From: Mycolicibacterium sp. 018/SC-01/001
GTDB taxonomy: Bacteria; Actinomycetota; Actinomycetes; Mycobacteriales; Mycobacteriaceae
Reading direction: 5' to 3'
Assembly: GCF_007096635.1 (NCBI RefSeq)
Contig: NZ_VKAA01000002.1
Coordinates: forward strand, 248,001 to 312,000
DNA length: 64,000 bases
Made by a program: the position numbers and the translations under genes. Within the stretch, counting starts at the first letter, position 1; each line of letters starts with the position of its first letter. The notes under the pieces are model-generated. The model had not been told where the DNA came from, ran no database searches, and worked only from the letters and a program-made list of their open reading frames with translations. Positions 42,603-51,371 of this stretch are shown here, one piece after another.

Positions 42603-43796
42603 ATGGTGGACGAGGACGCATTGCGGGTTGCGATCGTGGGCGCAGGTATCGGCGGGCTGACCGCGGCGCTGGCGTTGCGCGCGCACGGAATCGACGCCCG
42701 GGTCTTTGAGCAGGCGTCGGAACTGCGCGCCCTCGGCGCCGGGGTGTCCATTGCCCCCAACGGTGCCCGCGTCTTCGCCGGCCTCGGCGTCGGCGAGCGA
42801 CTACGCGAGGTCGCCGGACGGTACTCGCACTACGTGTTCCGCACCGCGAACGGCCAACCGGTCGGCGGCGAACCGTCCCGTCTCTCGTTCGGCGATCCGG
42901 CCCGGACCATGTTCCTGCACCGCGGTGAGTTCCAGGCCGTCCTCTCCGGCGCGCTCCCCGACTCGGCGATCAGGCTGGGCCGCAAGGTCGTCGAGGCGCA
43001 CGACGGCGACGACGGGGTCACCGTCCGATTTGCCGACGGCAGTGCGGTCACCGCCGATCTGCTGATCGCCGCCGACGGTATCCATTCCCGCTTGCAAGGC
43101 CTTGTCGACGAACCCGCCCAGCCCGTGAGCGAAGGCATCATGGCCTACCGCGGCCTCATTCCCGCCGAGCGGCTCGCCGGCATCGCACCCGTCGCCGCGA
43201 TGGACGCGTGCGCGATGTGGATGGGACCGGGCCGCAGCTTCCTCGTGTATCCGGTGTCCGCGGGGCGCCTTCTCAACGTCGTCGCGTTCGTCCCGACCGA
43301 CCTCGACGTCACCGAATCGTGGACCGCGCCCGGCGACGTCCGCGAACTCGCCTCCGCGTACTCGGGGTGGGATCGGCCGGTGCTCGACATCATCGACTGC
43401 CTGGACGAGACGTTCCGCTGGGGCATCTACGACCGCGAGCCGGTGTCGAACTGGTCCGGGCGGCACGTCACGCTGCTCGGGGACTGCGCACACGCCGTCG
43501 TGCCGCACCTGGGTCAGGGTGCCAACCAGGCCGTCGAAGACGCCATCACGTTGGCGACCCTCCTGCAGCGGTGTCCGCGCGAGGACCTCCCGTCCCGGCT
43601 CCGGCTCTACCAGGATCTGCGTTTGGCAAGGACACGCCAGGTGCGTGATGGCGCGCGGGAAGCGGGCCGCATCTACCGGTCGACCGACCTCGATCCGCAC
43701 GAGCAGGCCGGCCGTATCGAGGCCATCTTCGACCGGATCGGCGTGAACAGCTATGACGCGCAGAGCGTCGCCCGCACGGCTCTGACAGCTGCCTGA
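42603..43796 (+). CDS. FAD-dependent aromatic-ring monooxygenase (UbiH/salicylate-hydroxylase type)
   Basis: 397 residues from ATG 42603. This start is preferred because GAGGAG lies 6 nt upstream; an ATG at 42579 is in frame but overlaps operator 2 and lacks a site. FAD-binding GxGxxG in VAIVGAGIGGLTAALALRAHG-type N terminus, DG motif in LLIAADGIHSRLQ, and GD motif in LLGDCAHAVVPHLGQGANQA. The family hydroxylates salicylate, 3-hydroxybenzoate or related aromatics with NAD(P)H. Paired with a TetR repressor and two palindromes; substrate unknown. Confidence 0.88.
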   Translation: MVDEDALRVAIVGAGIGGLTAALALRAHGIDARVFEQASELRALGAGVSIAPNGARVFAGLGVGERLREVAGRYSHYVFRTANGQPVGGEPSRLSFGDPARTMFLHRGEFQAVLSGALPDSAIRLGRKVVEAHDGDDGVTVRFADGSAVTADLLIAADGIHSRLQGLVDEPAQPVSEGIMAYRGLIPAERLAGIAPVAAMDACAMWMGPGRSFLVYPVSAGRLLNVVAFVPTDLDVTESWTAPGDVRELASAYSGWDRPVLDIIDCLDETFRWGIYDREPVSNWSGRHVTLLGDCAHAVVPHLGQGANQAVEDAITLATLLQRCPREDLPSRLRLYQDLRLARTRQVRDGAREAGRIYRSTDLDPHEQAGRIEAIFDRIGVNSYDAQSVARTALTAA

Positions 43797-44087
43797 CCAG
43801 CGGCGGCAACGCGTGATTTCCCGTGTGCGCCTTACACATTCCGGATTCAGGCTGCCGCGCTGCCCGGGGTCGCGTAACATCTCCGACGACTAATGGGGGG
43901 GCCAGATGTCGCGATACGTTCCTGCGTACACGGGCGCGGCAAACCGTGCGCTGCGCATTCTCACCCTCGGTCCTGACCACATCGTCACAGTTCAACACGG
44001 GCAAAAACGATTACCCGTGAGCAATTTGGGCAAATACTGTGCCGAAGCGTTTGCTGTCGCATCGCCCCCGCCGGAAGGACATGCTCC

Positions 44088-45128
44088 ATGAAGAAGATCG
44101 TTGCCACACTCCCGATGGTTGCGGCCGCGGCAGTGCTCTCGTCGACACCTGCTCTCGCCGACGTCGCCTACATGACCGGGCTGTTCGGCGCCAACGTGGA
44201 TTACGCCAGCATCAAGGCGCCTGCCGGGCAGGGCTGCGACCCCGGCGCGGGCTGCGATCTGATTCCGTACGCCAACTTCAGCGTCAACGCGGCGAGTTTG
44301 AGGCGCGGCGTGCAGGCGATCGAGGACTACGTGGCCGCACATCCCGGCGAGAACACGATCTGGACCTACTCCGACTCGACCGATGCCGCCATCGAGTATC
44401 TGAACACCCATCCCGAGGACACCACTACGCAGTTCTACCTCCTCGGCGCGCCCAGTACGCCCGGAAACTTCAATGCCGTCAGCATCTTCAGTCGCCATCC
44501 GACGCTGGCCGACGGCGTCGGCAGCAACGCGACCTTCGTCCTGCGTCAGTACGACATCGTCGCCGACGTTCCTGCAGGAACCAAGAACTTCGCCCGGTAC
44601 AACATCAGCCAGCGGGTCCACCGCGACGGATACAACGGCCTCGATCTCTCGAATCCTGCGGTCACCTACACCGACCCGCGAACCGGCTCCACCACCCAGT
44701 ACTTCCTCACCTATCCGCTGCCCCTGATCTACACAGGTAACAAGACGCCCGAGCAGATCGCCGCCATCGATCAGGCGAAGCGACCGGGCATCGAGAGCCA
44801 GTACTACGTGCCGGGCAAGGTGCAGCGGCCGGTCGTGCTGCCTCCCCCGACCTATCCGACCACTCCCGCGCCGAACGCCACCGTGGACACGACAGCGAGC
44901 ACCACAGAATCACCGCGGGGTCTGCGGAAGGTCTTCGCGGAGCTGGCGGAGCGCCGGCAGTCGGCGCAGTCCGAGAAGGCAGCAGCCGACACGACGTCCG
45001 ACACTGGCACCAGCGCGACCACGGACAAGCCGACGGCGAAGAAGAAGCCTTTCGCGGCCCTCCGCGAGAAAGCCGCCGACCGGCGGGCGGAGCGCCGGGC
45101 CGAGCGGGCTGAGCGCGCCGCGTCCTGA
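44088..45128 (+). CDS. Secreted PE-PPE-domain-like protein
   Basis: 346 residues. A signal peptide (KKIVATLPMVAAAAVLSSTP, cleavage after ALA) shows secretion. The following region resembles the PE-PPE C-terminal domain, an alpha/beta-hydrolase fold: LIPYANFSVNAASLRRGVQA, IEDYVAAHPGENTIWTYSDS with TYSDS where a hydrolase nucleophile would sit, then QFYLLGAPSTPGNFNAVSIF and YDIVADVPAG. The PE or PPE part itself is absent. The C-terminal third is a Pro/Thr-rich linker and a Lys/Arg/Glu/Ala-rich tail (KKKPFAALREKAADRRAER). Function unknown. Confidence 0.7.
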   Translation: MKKIVATLPMVAAAAVLSSTPALADVAYMTGLFGANVDYASIKAPAGQGCDPGAGCDLIPYANFSVNAASLRRGVQAIEDYVAAHPGENTIWTYSDSTDAAIEYLNTHPEDTTTQFYLLGAPSTPGNFNAVSIFSRHPTLADGVGSNATFVLRQYDIVADVPAGTKNFARYNISQRVHRDGYNGLDLSNPAVTYTDPRTGSTTQYFLTYPLPLIYTGNKTPEQIAAIDQAKRPGIESQYYVPGKVQRPVVLPPPTYPTTPAPNATVDTTASTTESPRGLRKVFAELAERRQSAQSEKAAADTTSDTGTSATTDKPTAKKKPFAALREKAADRRAERRAERAERAAS

Positions 45129-45208
45129 CACGGCGCCTCGCGAGCGCATGAACGTCCTCGAACCGGGTAGCTGGCGCGCAGACCACGCCTGCGATCCGGG
45201 GAGAGACC

Positions 45209-45901
45209 ATGACCGACGCACCCACAGCGCTTCTCGACGCAGCGATGCCCGGGCTGCCGTCCGGCTCACGTCTCCGGACGATGAGATGGCGCGCGGGTGA
45301 AGCGATCTTCATCGAGGGTGACCTCGAGACCTGCCTGTATGTGATCCGCGCAGGCAGGGTGCGCGTGGGACTGAACAGAGACACCGACCGCGAATGTCTG
45401 TTCCAGGTACTCGGGCCGGGCGAGCTGTGCGGCGAGGAGTCGGTTTTCGATCCTGGACCACGTTCCACCTGCGCCGTCGCGATCACCGACGTCACCGCCA
45501 CCAGGCTCGAACGTCACGAGCTGACCGCCATGATGGCCGCACACCCGGAGATGGCGCAGCGCTTCCTGCGCATTCTCGCCCGCCGGATCCGGAGCACGTC
45601 GAGCACCATCACCGACACCGTCTACGCCAGCGTGGCCGCCCGGGTGGCCAAACACCTACTCGGCCTCGCGCAGCGCTTCGGTGTGCAGGAGCACGGCACG
45701 CTACGGGTGCCCATGGACCTGACGCAGGAACAGTTCGCCCACCTGGTCGGCAGCTCGCGGGAGTCGGTGAACAAAACGCTGTGCCACTTCGCCTCACGCG
45801 GCTGGATCGTCGTCGCGAAGGGCAGCATCGTGATCAGAGAATCCGAGCCGCTGGCCGCCCGCATGCACGGCGCCCGCCGCGTCCAACTGGCAGGGCAGTG
45901 A
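45209..45901 (+). CDS. Crp/Fnr-family transcriptional regulator
   Basis: 230 residues. The N-terminal cNMP-binding-type barrel contains IFIEGDLETCLYVIRAGRVR and QVLGPGELCGEESVFDPG, followed by the dimer helix and a Crp-type winged helix, with LTQEQFAHLVGSSRESVNKT as the recognition region and WIVVAKGSIVIRE at the wing. The residues of the phosphate-binding cassette are not those of cAMP-binding Crp, so the ligand is unclear. Its stop overlaps a GTG codon just upstream of the next gene's start, so the two are likely co-expressed. Confidence 0.88.
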   Translation: MTDAPTALLDAAMPGLPSGSRLRTMRWRAGEAIFIEGDLETCLYVIRAGRVRVGLNRDTDRECLFQVLGPGELCGEESVFDPGPRSTCAVAITDVTATRLERHELTAMMAAHPEMAQRFLRILARRIRSTSSTITDTVYASVAARVAKHLLGLAQRFGVQEHGTLRVPMDLTQEQFAHLVGSSRESVNKTLCHFASRGWIVVAKGSIVIRESEPLAARMHGARRVQLAGQ

Positions 45902-45906
45902 CGGCG

Positions 45907-46707
45907 ATGGAACTCCATGTCACCTTCATCGGCAACGCCACCACGCTCATCCAGTGCGGCGACATCACCGTGCTCACGGACCCGAACTTTCTCCATCAGG
46001 GCCAGCGCGCCTATCTGGGATACGGATTGTGGTCCACGCGCCGCCGCCCACCTGCACTGCGCGTCGACGAGCTCCCTCCCCTCCACGCCGTCGTGCTCTC
46101 CCACATGCACGGTGACCACTGGGACCGCGTCACCGAGCGCGGTCTCGACCGCCAGCTCCCGATCGTGACGACTCACGCTGCGGCACACCGGTTGCACAGC
46201 AAAGGTTTTCACGCCGCGCACGGACTGCACACCTGGCGAACTTCACTCGTCGAACAGGGTCGGCAGCGGTTGACGGTGACGGCGCTGCCCGGCCGGCACG
46301 CGCCCATGCCTCTGCGGCGGCTGCTTCCCCCGGTCATGGGCTCGATGCTGGAGTTCGACGACGGGACCGCACAGTGCCGGCTCTACATTTCGGGCGACAC
46401 CCTGCTCATCGACGAACTCGCAGAGATCCCTCGTCATTTCGATGCGATCGACGCCGGGATCCTCCATCTCGGCGGTACCCGGCTGCCGGCGGGCGGCAAG
46501 CTGCCGTTCGGTGTCACGGTCACGATGGACGGAGCCGACGGCGCGGAGGCGGCGCGACGGCTGGATCTTCCGCGGGTGATTCCCGTGCACTTCGATGACT
46601 ACGGTGTGTTCGCCTCTCCGCTGGCCGATTTCACGGCGGCCATGCACGAGCGCGGCCTCGGCGACCGCCTGATCCACGTCGAACGTGGTCAGACGGTCAC
46701 CCTGTGA
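45907..46707 (+). CDS. MBL-fold metal hydrolase (UlaG-like)
   Basis: 266 residues from ATG 45907; a GTG at 45898, overlapping the Crp/Fnr stop, is in frame. N terminus HVTFIGNATTLIQCGDITVL-type, metal-binding LSHMHGDHWDRV (HxHxDH), then LTVTALPGRHAPMPLR and CRLYISGDTLLIDE, IPVHFDDYGVF near the end. It resembles the lactonase/UlaG branch that acts on small esters, lactones or N-acyl-ethanolamine phospholipids. Substrate unknown; the Crp/Fnr neighbour is the probable regulator. Confidence 0.82.
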   Translation: MELHVTFIGNATTLIQCGDITVLTDPNFLHQGQRAYLGYGLWSTRRRPPALRVDELPPLHAVVLSHMHGDHWDRVTERGLDRQLPIVTTHAAAHRLHSKGFHAAHGLHTWRTSLVEQGRQRLTVTALPGRHAPMPLRRLLPPVMGSMLEFDDGTAQCRLYISGDTLLIDELAEIPRHFDAIDAGILHLGGTRLPAGGKLPFGVTVTMDGADGAEAARRLDLPRVIPVHFDDYGVFASPLADFTAAMHERGLGDRLIHVERGQTVTL

Positions 46708-46710
46708 CGG

Positions 46711-47181
46711 TCAGCGTCGTCCGGCACCGGCGACGGGGCGGCCGAGGACCAGCCCGAGAGCCAGCATCCCCAGCGCGAGGATGAGGTGCAGCCAGTTGTC
46801 GGCCGTGTTCAACGGCACGAAATTCATGGTGCTGTCGCGGTCGATGATCAACCCGTACAACCACAGCACCGCATAGATCACCCCGCCGACGATCAGATAG
46901 AGCCGCGAGGCAACGACGCTGCGCGCGAACGCGATTCCGGCGACCCCGAACAGCAGGTGAACGATGTTGTGCAGGATCGACACGGCGAACAGTCCCAGCA
47001 GCAGAGCCCCGGAATGGTGGCCGAGGAAACTCAGCTCGTTGTAGTGGGTGGTCACACCGGGGACGAAGCCGGCGATGCCGACGACCAGGAACACCACCCC
47101 GACGATAAGCGCGGCCCACTGCACCTGAGATCGGGGCGCCGAGATTCGCGTGGTGGCTGAGGTCCGCCTGGGAGATGTCAT
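46711..47181 (-). CDS. DUF4383-family membrane protein
   Basis: 156 residues with four hydrophobic helices: about 22-42, 54-84, 90-115 and 128-150. The sequence LFAVSILHNIVHLLFGVAGI is the typical DUF4383 motif with conserved HN and H residues, and NFVPLNTADNWLHLILALGM is the second. The function is unknown; many actinobacteria carry several. It converges with the UlaG-like gene (3 nt between stops). Confidence 0.8.
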   Translation of the reverse strand: MTSPRRTSATTRISAPRSQVQWAALIVGVVFLVVGIAGFVPGVTTHYNELSFLGHHSGALLLGLFAVSILHNIVHLLFGVAGIAFARSVVASRLYLIVGGVIYAVLWLYGLIIDRDSTMNFVPLNTADNWLHLILALGMLALGLVLGRPVAGAGRR

Positions 47182-47306
47182 CCTGGGTCACGTCCTTCCT
47201 CGTAGTGGGGCGCCTGGCAGCGCCACCGTTCGACGGCCCTGCTACCCGACGGTGCGGGCCTGAAACGACACCGGACTCACGCAGACCTGTCGGTACGCTG
47301 TGAACC

Positions 47307-48140
47307 ATGGAAGGCGTTCTCCTGCTCCTCATCGTCTTGGTCGTCGTGGCGATCGGCATCGCCGTGTACGCATCGTCGAAGGCATCCGGCCAGCGCAGCG
47401 CGGCCTCGCTCGCCGACGCCAAGGCCGACGCCCGTCGCCTGATCGAGCGGCTGGGTGGTCAGGTCTACGCGCTCACCGGCACCGACGACGCATCCACCCA
47501 GGCCCTGGCCGACGCCTCGGAGCGCTACACGGCGGCGTCGTCCCAGATCGATCAGGCCACCACGGTGAAGCAGGCGGCGCTGGCCAAGGAAAGCGCCATC
47601 GAGGGGCTGTACTACGTGCGCGCGGCGCGCACCGCGATGGGCATGGACCCCGGGCCCGACCTGGAAATGCTGTCGGGCCAGCGGTCGGCCGGTGCCGTCA
47701 CCGAGGACCGGAAGGTCGAGTTCGACGGCCGTCAGATCGAGGCGTCGCCGACACCGTCGCAGCGCACCCCCAACTACTACCCCGGCGGGCGTGTCGCGGG
47801 CCGTCCGGTGCCCGCGGGCTGGTACTCGGAGCCGTGGTGGAAGCCGGCGCTGGTGGCGGGCGCGTGGGGCGTCGGCTCGGCGCTGCTGTTCAGCTCGCTG
47901 TTCGCCGGCATGTCCGGCGTCGGCTATGACGCCAACGCGTTCGAGAACGGCTACGGCGACGGGTTCGCCGACGGTATGGAACAGGGTCAGCTCGACGGTG
48001 GGGGCTCAGACGGTGCGGGCTTCGACGGCGCCGACACCGGCGGCGGCTGGGACGGCGGCGGCTGGGATGGCGGCGGAAGCGACTGGGGCGGCGGCGATTT
48101 CGGCGGCGGCGACTTCGGTGGCGGCGGGTTCGACTTCTAG
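47307..48140 (+). CDS. Membrane-anchored protein with Gly-rich tail (unrecognised)
   Basis: 277 residues. One N-terminal membrane helix (VLLLLIVLVVVAIGIAVYA), then a helical region of about residues 30-115 rich in Ala, Asp and Lys, and a central hydrophobic stretch around 185-205 (LVAGAWGVGSALLFSSLFAG). The last 60 residues are a Gly/Asp/Trp-rich low-complexity tail (repeats of GGGWDGG and GGGDFGG). Resembles actinobacterial DUF1542-like membrane proteins but no family is certain. Its stop overlaps the stop of the convergent antiporter gene by 4 nt. Confidence 0.6.
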   Translation: MEGVLLLLIVLVVVAIGIAVYASSKASGQRSAASLADAKADARRLIERLGGQVYALTGTDDASTQALADASERYTAASSQIDQATTVKQAALAKESAIEGLYYVRAARTAMGMDPGPDLEMLSGQRSAGAVTEDRKVEFDGRQIEASPTPSQRTPNYYPGGRVAGRPVPAGWYSEPWWKPALVAGAWGVGSALLFSSLFAGMSGVGYDANAFENGYGDGFADGMEQGQLDGGGSDGAGFDGADTGGGWDGGGWDGGGSDWGGGDFGGGDFGGGGFDF

Positions 48141-49825
48141 AATCGGCTCTCCAGCCGCGCGGACACGCCGGCCTCCTGCAGATCCAGGCGTTCGAGCATG
48201 GTCCGCACCGCCTCGTCGTCGATGCGCCCGTCGTCACGCTCGGCGATCAGTGCCTGCCGCTGCGCGGACAGCACATCGCGATACAGCTGGGCGAACACCT
48301 CCGCGCGCAACGTCCGGGCATCGGGGTCGGGCATCTCGTCGGCGTCGTGAGCATGCCGGGCGATGACCCCGCGGATCTCGGCGAGCACCTGCGGATTGAG
48401 TCCGGCGGGTGGATGGGCTCGGAACTCGGCGAGGACTGACTCTGCCGCGACGTGCACCACCTGCTCGGCTTTCTCGGTCTCGGCCACGGAGTAGGCCCGC
48501 TCCTCATCGGCGGACAGATCGAGGCGCCGGATCAGCGGGGGCAGCGTCGCGCCCTGCAGGAGAAGGGTTCCCACGCTGACCACGAAGGCGATCGCCTGGA
48601 TCGTGGCGCGTTCGGGGAACGGGTCCCCCGCAGCGGTCGTCACCGGGATCGCGGCGGCCGCAGCCAGGGTGACCACACCGCGCATACCGGTCCACGACAC
48701 GACGACGTTCTCCTGCCAGCTCAGCGCCCGGTTGTCGATGCGCGAGCGCCACCTCTTCGGGCCGGCGGCGCGCCTGCGGGTGCCCAGCGCGCCGCGCCCT
48801 CCATGGTCGGGAACCGGTACGCTGAGCCGCTTTTCGACCTGCCGGGACAGCACACCCCTGCTGAAGATCGCGAACACCGACAGCGGCCGGATGGCCAGCA
48901 CGATCAGCAGCACGATCACCGACGCGACGGCGACCTCGACCAGCGATTCGTGGGCTTCGCGCAGATCTTCCAGCACGAAGCGCAGGTGCAGGCCGATGTA
49001 GGCGAACACGAACGCCTCGAGCAGCACGTCCACCGAGTTCCACACGTACCGCTCCTGCAGACGGGTCTGGTAGCCGGCGTCGACGGTGCCGCTGCCGACG
49101 ACGAATCCCGCGACCACGACCGCGAGCACGCCCGAGGCGTGCAGTTCTTCGGCGATCAGGAAAGCGGCGAACGGCACCATCAACCCCTGCACCGTCTCCA
49201 ACGCGGGATTGGCCAACCGGCGGCGGATCCACAGCGTGACGTAACCGAGTACGGCGCCGACCAGTGGTCCCACCACCGCGCTGTAGCCGAACAGCAACAG
49301 GGGATTGTCGATGAACGTGCGGCTTCCGGCAACCTGAGCGACCGCCACGGAGAACAGTGCCAGGGCGGCGGCGTCGTTGATCAGGCTCTCACCCGTCAGG
49401 ATCGACATGACCCGTTTGGGCAGGCCGAGTTTGCGCCCGACCGCCACGGCGGTCACCGCATCCGGTGGGGCCACGATCGCGCCCAGTATCAGTGCGGTGC
49501 CGAAGGTCAACGGCACGACCACCAACCAGGACGACACGATCGCCACGGTGAACGCGGTGACGACGACCAGACCGACGCCGAGACCGAGGATCGGCTTGAT
49601 GTTGCGCAGGAACGTCGGGAAGGAGAAGTGCAGGGCCGCTGAGTACAGCAGCGGCGGCAACACCACCGACAACAGGATGTGCGAATCGAGTTCGGGCGCT
49701 GTGAAACCGGGCAGGAACGACACGGCGATGCCGACGACGACGATGATGAGCGCGGGTTCGAGCCCGCGTCGGTCTGCCACCGCGGTGACGACGATGGCTC
49801 CGACGACGACCAGGATCAGTTCCAC
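48137..49825 (-). CDS. Na+/H+ antiporter, CPA1 family
   Basis: 562 residues from GTG 49825; an upstream extension to 49855 is charged and not used. About twelve membrane helices in the first 400 residues. CPA1 hallmarks: LSVVLPPLLYSAALHFSF, VTAFTVAIVSSWLVV, GAIVAPPDAVTAVAVGRKLG and ILTGESLINDAAALALF, where NDAAA holds the ion-binding Asp. ENVVVSWTGMRGVVTLAAAA completes the set. The soluble C-terminal 140 residues are helical. It exchanges Na+ (or K+) for H+ and helps pH and salt tolerance. Confidence 0.9.
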   Translation of the reverse strand: MELILVVVGAIVVTAVADRRGLEPALIIVVVGIAVSFLPGFTAPELDSHILLSVVLPPLLYSAALHFSFPTFLRNIKPILGLGVGLVVVTAFTVAIVSSWLVVVPLTFGTALILGAIVAPPDAVTAVAVGRKLGLPKRVMSILTGESLINDAAALALFSVAVAQVAGSRTFIDNPLLLFGYSAVVGPLVGAVLGYVTLWIRRRLANPALETVQGLMVPFAAFLIAEELHASGVLAVVVAGFVVGSGTVDAGYQTRLQERYVWNSVDVLLEAFVFAYIGLHLRFVLEDLREAHESLVEVAVASVIVLLIVLAIRPLSVFAIFSRGVLSRQVEKRLSVPVPDHGGRGALGTRRRAAGPKRWRSRIDNRALSWQENVVVSWTGMRGVVTLAAAAAIPVTTAAGDPFPERATIQAIAFVVSVGTLLLQGATLPPLIRRLDLSADEERAYSVAETEKAEQVVHVAAESVLAEFRAHPPAGLNPQVLAEIRGVIARHAHDADEMPDPDARTLRAEVFAQLYRDVLSAQRQALIAERDDGRIDDEAVRTMLERLDLQEAGVSARLESRF

Positions 49826-49867
49826 CCGGTGATTGTCCTCGGTCCGGCGCCCCACCGCCCGCCGGAG

Positions 49868-50668
49868 TCAGGTCTGGCAGGTGGGGCACCAGAACAGGTT
49901 GCGGCCCTCGAGCACCTCGGTGCGGATCTTCGTGCCGCAGATCCGGCACGGGTCGCCGGCCCGGCGATACACGTAGGTGCGGGGGCGGCGCGGCACGTAC
50001 GACGGGAGGCCGTGGTCGTCTTCGGGCCGGATCGTGATGATGCGACCTTTGCGCACACCGACGGTCATCAGGTCGACGAGATCGGTCCAGGCGTCGTCGA
50101 ATTCGTGTTCGTCGACCTTCGTTCCCGGGCGGTGCGGATCGATACGGTGCCGGTAGAGCAGTTCGTTGCGGTACACGTTGCCGACGCCGGCGAGCACCGA
50201 TTGGTCCATCAGCAGCGCACCGATCACTCTGCGGGACTTGTGGATTCGAGTCCAGGCCGTGCTCGGGTCGGCGTCCTTGCGCAACGGGTCGGGTCCCAGC
50301 CGGGCGAGGATCTCGGAGACCTCGGCTTCGGTGACCACTTCGCACGCCGTGGGGCCGCGAAGATCGGTGCCGCGTTCGGTGCCCACGATGCGCATCCGCA
50401 CCTGCCCCACCGGGTCGGGCACGCCGTCGGTGACCTCGAAGACACTGAACTTGCCGTACAGGCCCAGATGCACATGCACGATGCGCCCGCCGGTGTAGTG
50501 GTGGAACAGGTGCTTGCCGTAGGCGCTGGCCTTGGTGAATTGCTTGCCGTTGACCGCGTCGGCACCGTCGATGAAGCGGCCCTGCGGGCTGCTGACCGCG
50601 ACGTGCTGACCCTTGAACATCCGCTGATGCTGCCGAGCGAGCCGATGAATGGTGTGACCTTCGGGCAT
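49868..50668 (-). CDS. nei1: Endonuclease VIII / Fpg-Nei family DNA glycosylase
   Basis: 266 residues. Starts MPEGHTIHRLARQHQ with the catalytic Pro2 and Glu3 of bifunctional DNA glycosylases. Middle helix-two-turn-helix region contains SVLAGVGNVYRNELLYRHRI (DNA-binding Asn). The C-terminal zinc finger CRICGTKIRTE...RNLFWCPTCQ has all four cysteines. Nei removes oxidised pyrimidines from DNA. Gene order nei-rpiB-Rv2466c-like-pepN matches M. tuberculosis Rv2464c-Rv2467, marking the return to conserved chromosome. Confidence 0.92.
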   Translation of the reverse strand: MPEGHTIHRLARQHQRMFKGQHVAVSSPQGRFIDGADAVNGKQFTKASAYGKHLFHHYTGGRIVHVHLGLYGKFSVFEVTDGVPDPVGQVRMRIVGTERGTDLRGPTACEVVTEAEVSEILARLGPDPLRKDADPSTAWTRIHKSRRVIGALLMDQSVLAGVGNVYRNELLYRHRIDPHRPGTKVDEHEFDDAWTDLVDLMTVGVRKGRIITIRPEDDHGLPSYVPRRPRTYVYRRAGDPCRICGTKIRTEVLEGRNLFWCPTCQT

Positions 50669-50772
50669 CCCCTAAGTCTGCGTCACCGCCCCCGCCTGCA
50701 GTGCGGCCGGCCAGCCGCCGTAATGACTGACGTCGGCACCGTCGACCGATCCGTCACATCTTCATCTGACCG

Positions 50773-51246
50773 TCAGGCTCCGGGGACCGGCGGCGCGACG
50801 TGCGTCTTCTCGTATTCGGCGAGGATGTCGATCCGACGCTGGTGGCGCGGCGCCTCCGACCACCGGGCAGCCAGGAACGCGTCGATGATCGCGAGGGCCT
50901 CCTCGGTGGTGTGCATGCGGCCGCCGATACCCATCACCTGGGCGTTGTTGTGCTCGCGGGCCAGCTGCGCCGTCTCGGTGCTCCACGCGAGCGCGCACCG
51001 GACGCCGGGAACCTTGTTCGCGGCGATCTGCTCGCCGTTGCCGGAGCCACCGATGACGATGCCGAGGCTGCCGGGGTCGGCGACGGTCTTCTCGGCCGCG
51101 GCGATGCAGAAGGCCGGGTAGTCGTCCTCGGCGTCGTAGGTGAAGGCACCGCAGTCGACGTATTCGTGTCCGTTGGCGCTCAGATGCTCGATGACCGCCT
51201 GCTTGAGCTCGTATCCGGCATGGTCTGCTCCGAGGTAGACGCGCAT
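50773..51246 (-). CDS. rpiB: Ribose-5-phosphate isomerase B
   Basis: 157 residues from ATG 51246. RpiB interconverts ribose 5-phosphate and ribulose 5-phosphate in the pentose phosphate pathway. N terminus MRVYLGADHAGYELKQAVIE, DYPAFCIAAAEKTV, then GIVIGGSGNGEQIAANKVPG with the phosphate loop, VRCALAWSTETAQLAREHNN and VMGIGGRM. Catalysis in this family uses Cys/Ser and His; here SGNGE replaces the Cys of the E. coli type, as in other mycobacteria. Upstream is a palindromic intergenic repeat. Confidence 0.94.
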   Translation of the reverse strand: MRVYLGADHAGYELKQAVIEHLSANGHEYVDCGAFTYDAEDDYPAFCIAAAEKTVADPGSLGIVIGGSGNGEQIAANKVPGVRCALAWSTETAQLAREHNNAQVMGIGGRMHTTEEALAIIDAFLAARWSEAPRHQRRIDILAEYEKTHVAPPVPGA

Positions 51247-51275
51247 GGCCGATACCCTACTTCCTCCCGCCTCCA

Positions 51276-51344
51276 CCCCGCCCAAACGTCGGGTTGGGCG
51301 TGAAAACCCCAGGATTTCGCGCCCAAAAGTCGGTTTGGGCGGGG
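51276..51344. repeat. Nested intergenic palindromes between rpiB and the dioxygenase gene
   Basis: Outer arms CCCCGCCCAAACG (51276-51288) and GGTTTGGGCGGGG (51332-51344), 12 of 13 matched. Inside lie two tandem small hairpins: CGCCCAAACGTCGGGTTGGGCG-type at 51279-51300 and CGCCCAAAAGTCGGTTTGGGCG-type at 51320-51341, separated by a TGAAAACCCCAGGATTTCG-like spacer. It fills the space between convergent-free gene ends (rpiB start 51246, dioxygenase stop 51372). Looks like a dispersed element. Confidence 0.75.
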
Positions 51345-51371
51345 TTCGGGGTGGGGGTGTGGAGCTCAGCC

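Noticed and set aside
43820..43845. GTGT-N7-ACAC, possible Crp site upstream of the PE-PPE-like gene
   Set aside because: Spacing and outer bases do not fit the Crp/Fnr consensus.
43906..44091. 61-codon frame whose stop overlaps the start of the PE-PPE-like gene as ATGA
   Set aside because: Third codon positions only about 57 percent GC, no recognisable motif, and the next gene has its own ribosome-binding site; more likely leader DNA.
32809..49868. Integrated element using tRNA-Gly as attachment site
   Set aside because: No integrase gene and no copy of the tRNA 3' end seen at the other border.
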